Positions 6,831 through 8,330 of a DNA stretch of 8,330 nucleotides are shown here, in pieces (position 1 is the stretch's first letter; every line of letters begins with the position of its first letter). The stretch is from contig JACKCF010000015.1 in NCBI GenBank assembly GCA_020634165.1, positions 1 to 8,330 of the forward strand, read 5' to 3'. Origin of the DNA: Anaerolineaceae bacterium (GTDB taxonomy: Bacteria > Chloroflexota > Anaerolineae > Aggregatilineales > Phototrophicaceae). The position numbers and the translations under genes are program-made. The notes below the pieces were generated by a model, which was not told the DNA's origin, searched no databases, and saw only the letters and a list, made by a program, of their open reading frames with translations.

Positions 6831-7382
6831 CTAGATTTCCTTCTTGCGCTGTAAACCCGCCCGATCAATCAGGTAGAACAGGAAGAATGACATCACAGCA
6901 AAGAAGAGAACGGTCAGTAATGGACTGAGGTCTAGGGCATCCGGGATGACCACGTTGCCAGCGTTGGCAATATTTGAAATGATGGGGAAGACCTGCTGGT
7001 AGGTCAGGCCATAGATAGCAGCGCCTACGAAGAAGCCCAGCAAACCAGGGATCAGGTAATCGAGCTTGCCCTCGCCGCTGCCTGCGGCACAGGTACCCGG
7101 GCAAAAACCGCTGAGGGCCATGCCAAAGCCGAAAATCAGCCCACCAATGAGATTGCCAACCGCATAAGTAGCAGGGGGCGCCGGGAAAGTGACAAGTCCA
7201 AGGGCGCGTAGTAGATACAGGCCACTCATAGATACAACGAGTGTCGTCATCATGAACTTGAGTACCGCCATGTCTGTTAAGCGAAAGACGTTGACAATTT
7301 TATGGTATTTGGTCAATCCAGCCTTGTTCAAAGAAAATCCGAAAGCAATACCCAGGATCAGTGCAATCACATATGTTGACAT
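6831..7382 (-). CDS. YeeE/YedE-family half-size membrane protein, second of a tandem pair
   Basis: A 183-residue protein with about five hydrophobic helices. An early GFSLNKAGL segment (15-23) and the signature ALSGFCPGTCAAGSGEG at residues 89-105 are typical of the short YeeE/YedE (DUF6691-like) proteins. C94 and C98 lie in this signature. In full-length YeeE/TsuA, which imports thiosulfate, conserved cysteines along the central path relay the substrate; half-size members occur as adjacent pairs and are thought to make one functional unit. The ATG lies three bases after the stop of its partner, behind an AGAGG Shine-Dalgarno sequence embedded in the partner's last codons, so the two are probably made in equal amounts. 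Location next to a PsrA/PhsA-like enzyme supports a role in sulfur-compound transport. The actual substrate and direction are unknown. Confidence 0.85.
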   Translation of the reverse strand: MSTYVIALILGIAFGFSLNKAGLTKYHKIVNVFRLTDMAVLKFMMTTLVVSMSGLYLLRALGLVTFPAPPATYAVGNLIGGLIFGFGMALSGFCPGTCAAGSGEGKLDYLIPGLLGFFVGAAIYGLTYQQVFPIISNIANAGNVVIPDALDLSPLLTVLFFAVMSFFLFYLIDRAGLQRKKEI

Positions 7383-7385
7383 GGC

Positions 7386-7931
7386 TTAGTACCTCTTACG
7401 ATAAATCAGGTAAGCAGTCAGGATACCGGATGCGAACATCCCGGCAATAAAGAGGAAGGCAGACGGTGCCAGCAGCATCCCGCCAGAAATCGCAAGGCCG
7501 CTGGTGCATCCCCCGGCAATACCAGCCGCATATTCGAGGATGATGGCGCCAACAAAGGCCAGCACCCAGCGTTTCCACGTTTGCTGCCCAAAGATAGTTT
7601 TCCACTGTTCATCGCTGTTAGCAGAACCTTTTTTGCCCCATTTGAGGGTGCCGCTGGTGGCTGCACCGAGCATGCCGCCAAAGAAAAGTCCAACGAGCAA
7701 GATCACGCCCCAGGTGATGCCGGGCGGCATGACGTAGTTGAAATACATATTGTCAAAGAGCGATGGGGCGATGGCTTGACCAGCCAGCCCAACCAGATTT
7801 TCAAACGCACCAGAGGCACCGAGCAGGCTGTTGCTCAGCCACACGGCGAGAATTCCGACGACGCCGAGCAGCGTTCCAGCAATATAGGGGGACCATTCTT
7901 CTCGGCGAATGTATTTAATGATCGACTTCAT
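7386..7931 (-). CDS. YeeE/YedE-family half-size membrane protein, first of a tandem pair
   Basis: A 181-residue integral membrane protein with about four to five hydrophobic helices (near 17-36, 73-91, 122-140 and 152-177). The signature GGCTSGLAISG at residues 140-150 contains the only cysteine, C142, and is the hallmark of the YeeE/YedE sulfur-transport family. A hydrophilic loop at about 97-121 separates the two hydrophobic halves. The N-terminus is basic (KSIIKYIRR), so it is probably cytoplasmic. The ATG lies five bases after the stop of the upstream truncated gene, with GAGGA about 12 bases before it. With the next gene it would supply three signature cysteines in two chains, comparable with the single-chain TsuA-type carrier. 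Function as a thiosulfate or sulfane-sulfur carrier is inferred from family and neighbours. Confidence 0.86.
   Translation of the reverse strand: MKSIIKYIRREEWSPYIAGTLLGVVGILAVWLSNSLLGASGAFENLVGLAGQAIAPSLFDNMYFNYVMPPGITWGVILLVGLFFGGMLGAATSGTLKWGKKGSANSDEQWKTIFGQQTWKRWVLAFVGAIILEYAAGIAGGCTSGLAISGGMLLAPSAFLFIAGMFASGILTAYLIYRKRY
7391..7397 (-). promoter_or_regulatory. Ribosome binding site for the second YeeE/YedE gene
   Basis: AAGAGGT on the minus strand lies in the final codons of the first YeeE/YedE gene, about nine bases before the ATG at 7382. The placement means the second half-transporter is read by ribosomes finishing the first. Confidence 0.6.
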
Positions 7932-7936
7932 AATGG

Positions 7937-8330
7937 TTATTTGTCCTCTTCTTCAGATACAACCTCATCAATCAGACCCAACACTTTGTCGGCCTTCCGA
8001 GGATTGGTGAGGACTTTTCTAAGGGCATTTCGTGTTTGCATTTTGAGCGACGCAAGTGCTGGCAGCATTTCCACCACGTCTGAAGGATATTCACCTTCAA
8101 CGGGCTGTGTATTGCCGAGCGACGTATTCAGCCGGATTTCGTTGAGCAGAACGAAGCCGCCGCCAACAACAACAAGCAGGCCGATCATCACACTGAGGAT
8201 CACGTTGCCCCAGTTGGTTGGACGTTTACCCAGCACGATTTCGTCATAGCGGGCGACATAGTCGATCATGTTGGCATCATCAATGACAAGTTCTGTCTGG
8301 AATACGGTTGTCGATGACGAAGGTTGGCTT
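7937..8330 (-). CDS. C-terminal part of a membrane-anchored protein, function not recognised (runs off the right edge)
   Basis: The reading frame is open to the window edge, giving 130 visible residues before a TAA at 7939-7937. An ATG at 8269 would allow a 110-residue protein, but it has no Shine-Dalgarno sequence and the frame continues upstream without a stop, so a longer protein is more likely. The visible part holds one strong transmembrane helix at about visible residues 43-62 (bases about 8145-8204), preceded by a hydrophilic stretch with GKRPTNW, and followed by about 68 residues rich in charged, probably helical sequence ending EEEDK. There is no Cys, so no haem or cluster site is seen here. 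The layout resembles the C-terminal anchor of an extracytoplasmic redox protein such as a multihaem cytochrome, which would suit the cluster, but that is a guess. It is five bases from the next gene and so belongs to the same operon. Confidence 0.6.
   Translation of the reverse strand, partial: SQPSSSTTVFQTELVIDDANMIDYVARYDEIVLGKRPTNWGNVILSVMIGLLVVVGGGFVLLNEIRLNTSLGNTQPVEGEYPSDVVEMLPALASLKMQTRNALRKVLTNPRKADKVLGLIDEVVSEEEDK

Noticed and set aside
7581..8249. Plus-strand open frame of 222 codons
   Set aside because: It lies opposite the first YeeE/YedE gene and the truncated upstream gene, has low-complexity Ser/Thr-rich composition and no recognisable motif; the minus-strand frames carry clear family signatures and tight operon spacing.
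7937..8269. Complete 110-residue protein starting at the ATG at 8269
   Set aside because: No Shine-Dalgarno sequence precedes it and the frame stays open to the window edge, so an internal Met of a longer protein is more likely.

Overview
The window is a dense minus-strand gene cluster, apparently a single operon, for membrane-bound, extracytoplasmic electron transfer. Nine genes read from high to low coordinates. Both ends are cut: the most upstream gene runs off the right edge, and the last gene, a Rieske protein, runs off the left edge. No RNA gene, insertion sequence, CRISPR array, repeat or convincing terminator is visible, and the longest non-coding gap is 56 bases. The mixture of a PsrA/PhsA-like molybdoenzyme, a HybB-type NrfD protein, a b6-like cytochrome b and multiheme c cytochromes, at a moderate GC content, suggests an environmental bacterium, possibly Chloroflexota. 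That placement is inferred from gene style and memory of similar clusters, not from a marker gene.

Layout in transcription order. (1) The C-terminal end of a membrane-anchored protein of unknown type (8330-7937). (2-3) Two tandem YeeE/YedE-family half-size membrane proteins, related to thiosulfate or sulfur-compound permeases (7931-7386 and 7382-6831). (4-6) A three-subunit molybdoenzyme complex: a Tat-exported molybdopterin catalytic subunit (6774-4594), a four-cluster ferredoxin-like subunit with a C-terminal membrane anchor (4589-3786), and a ten-helix-type NrfD subunit that resembles HybB rather than classical PsrC (3796-2612). (7-9) A bc-like module: a cytochrome b with b6-like and subunit-IV-like parts in one chain (2562-1528), a c-type cytochrome with nine haem-binding motifs (1528-281), and the N-terminus of a Tat-dependent Rieske iron-sulfur protein (238-1).

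Inferred function: the molybdoenzyme exchanges electrons with a sulfur compound outside the cytoplasmic membrane and passes them through the four [4Fe-4S] clusters to or from the quinone pool at the NrfD subunit. The cytochrome b/Rieske pair would then oxidise quinol and deliver electrons to the nine-haem cytochrome, which occupies the place cytochrome c1 or f holds in a normal complex. The YeeE/YedE pair, which would move sulfur compounds across the membrane, is the main reason to favour a sulfur substrate. The direction of the molybdoenzyme reaction cannot be read from the sequence. The most unusual points are the chimeric molybdoenzyme complex, its co-transcription with a cytochrome b/Rieske complex, and the nine-haem cytochrome with an exactly sufficient set of candidate distal histidines.
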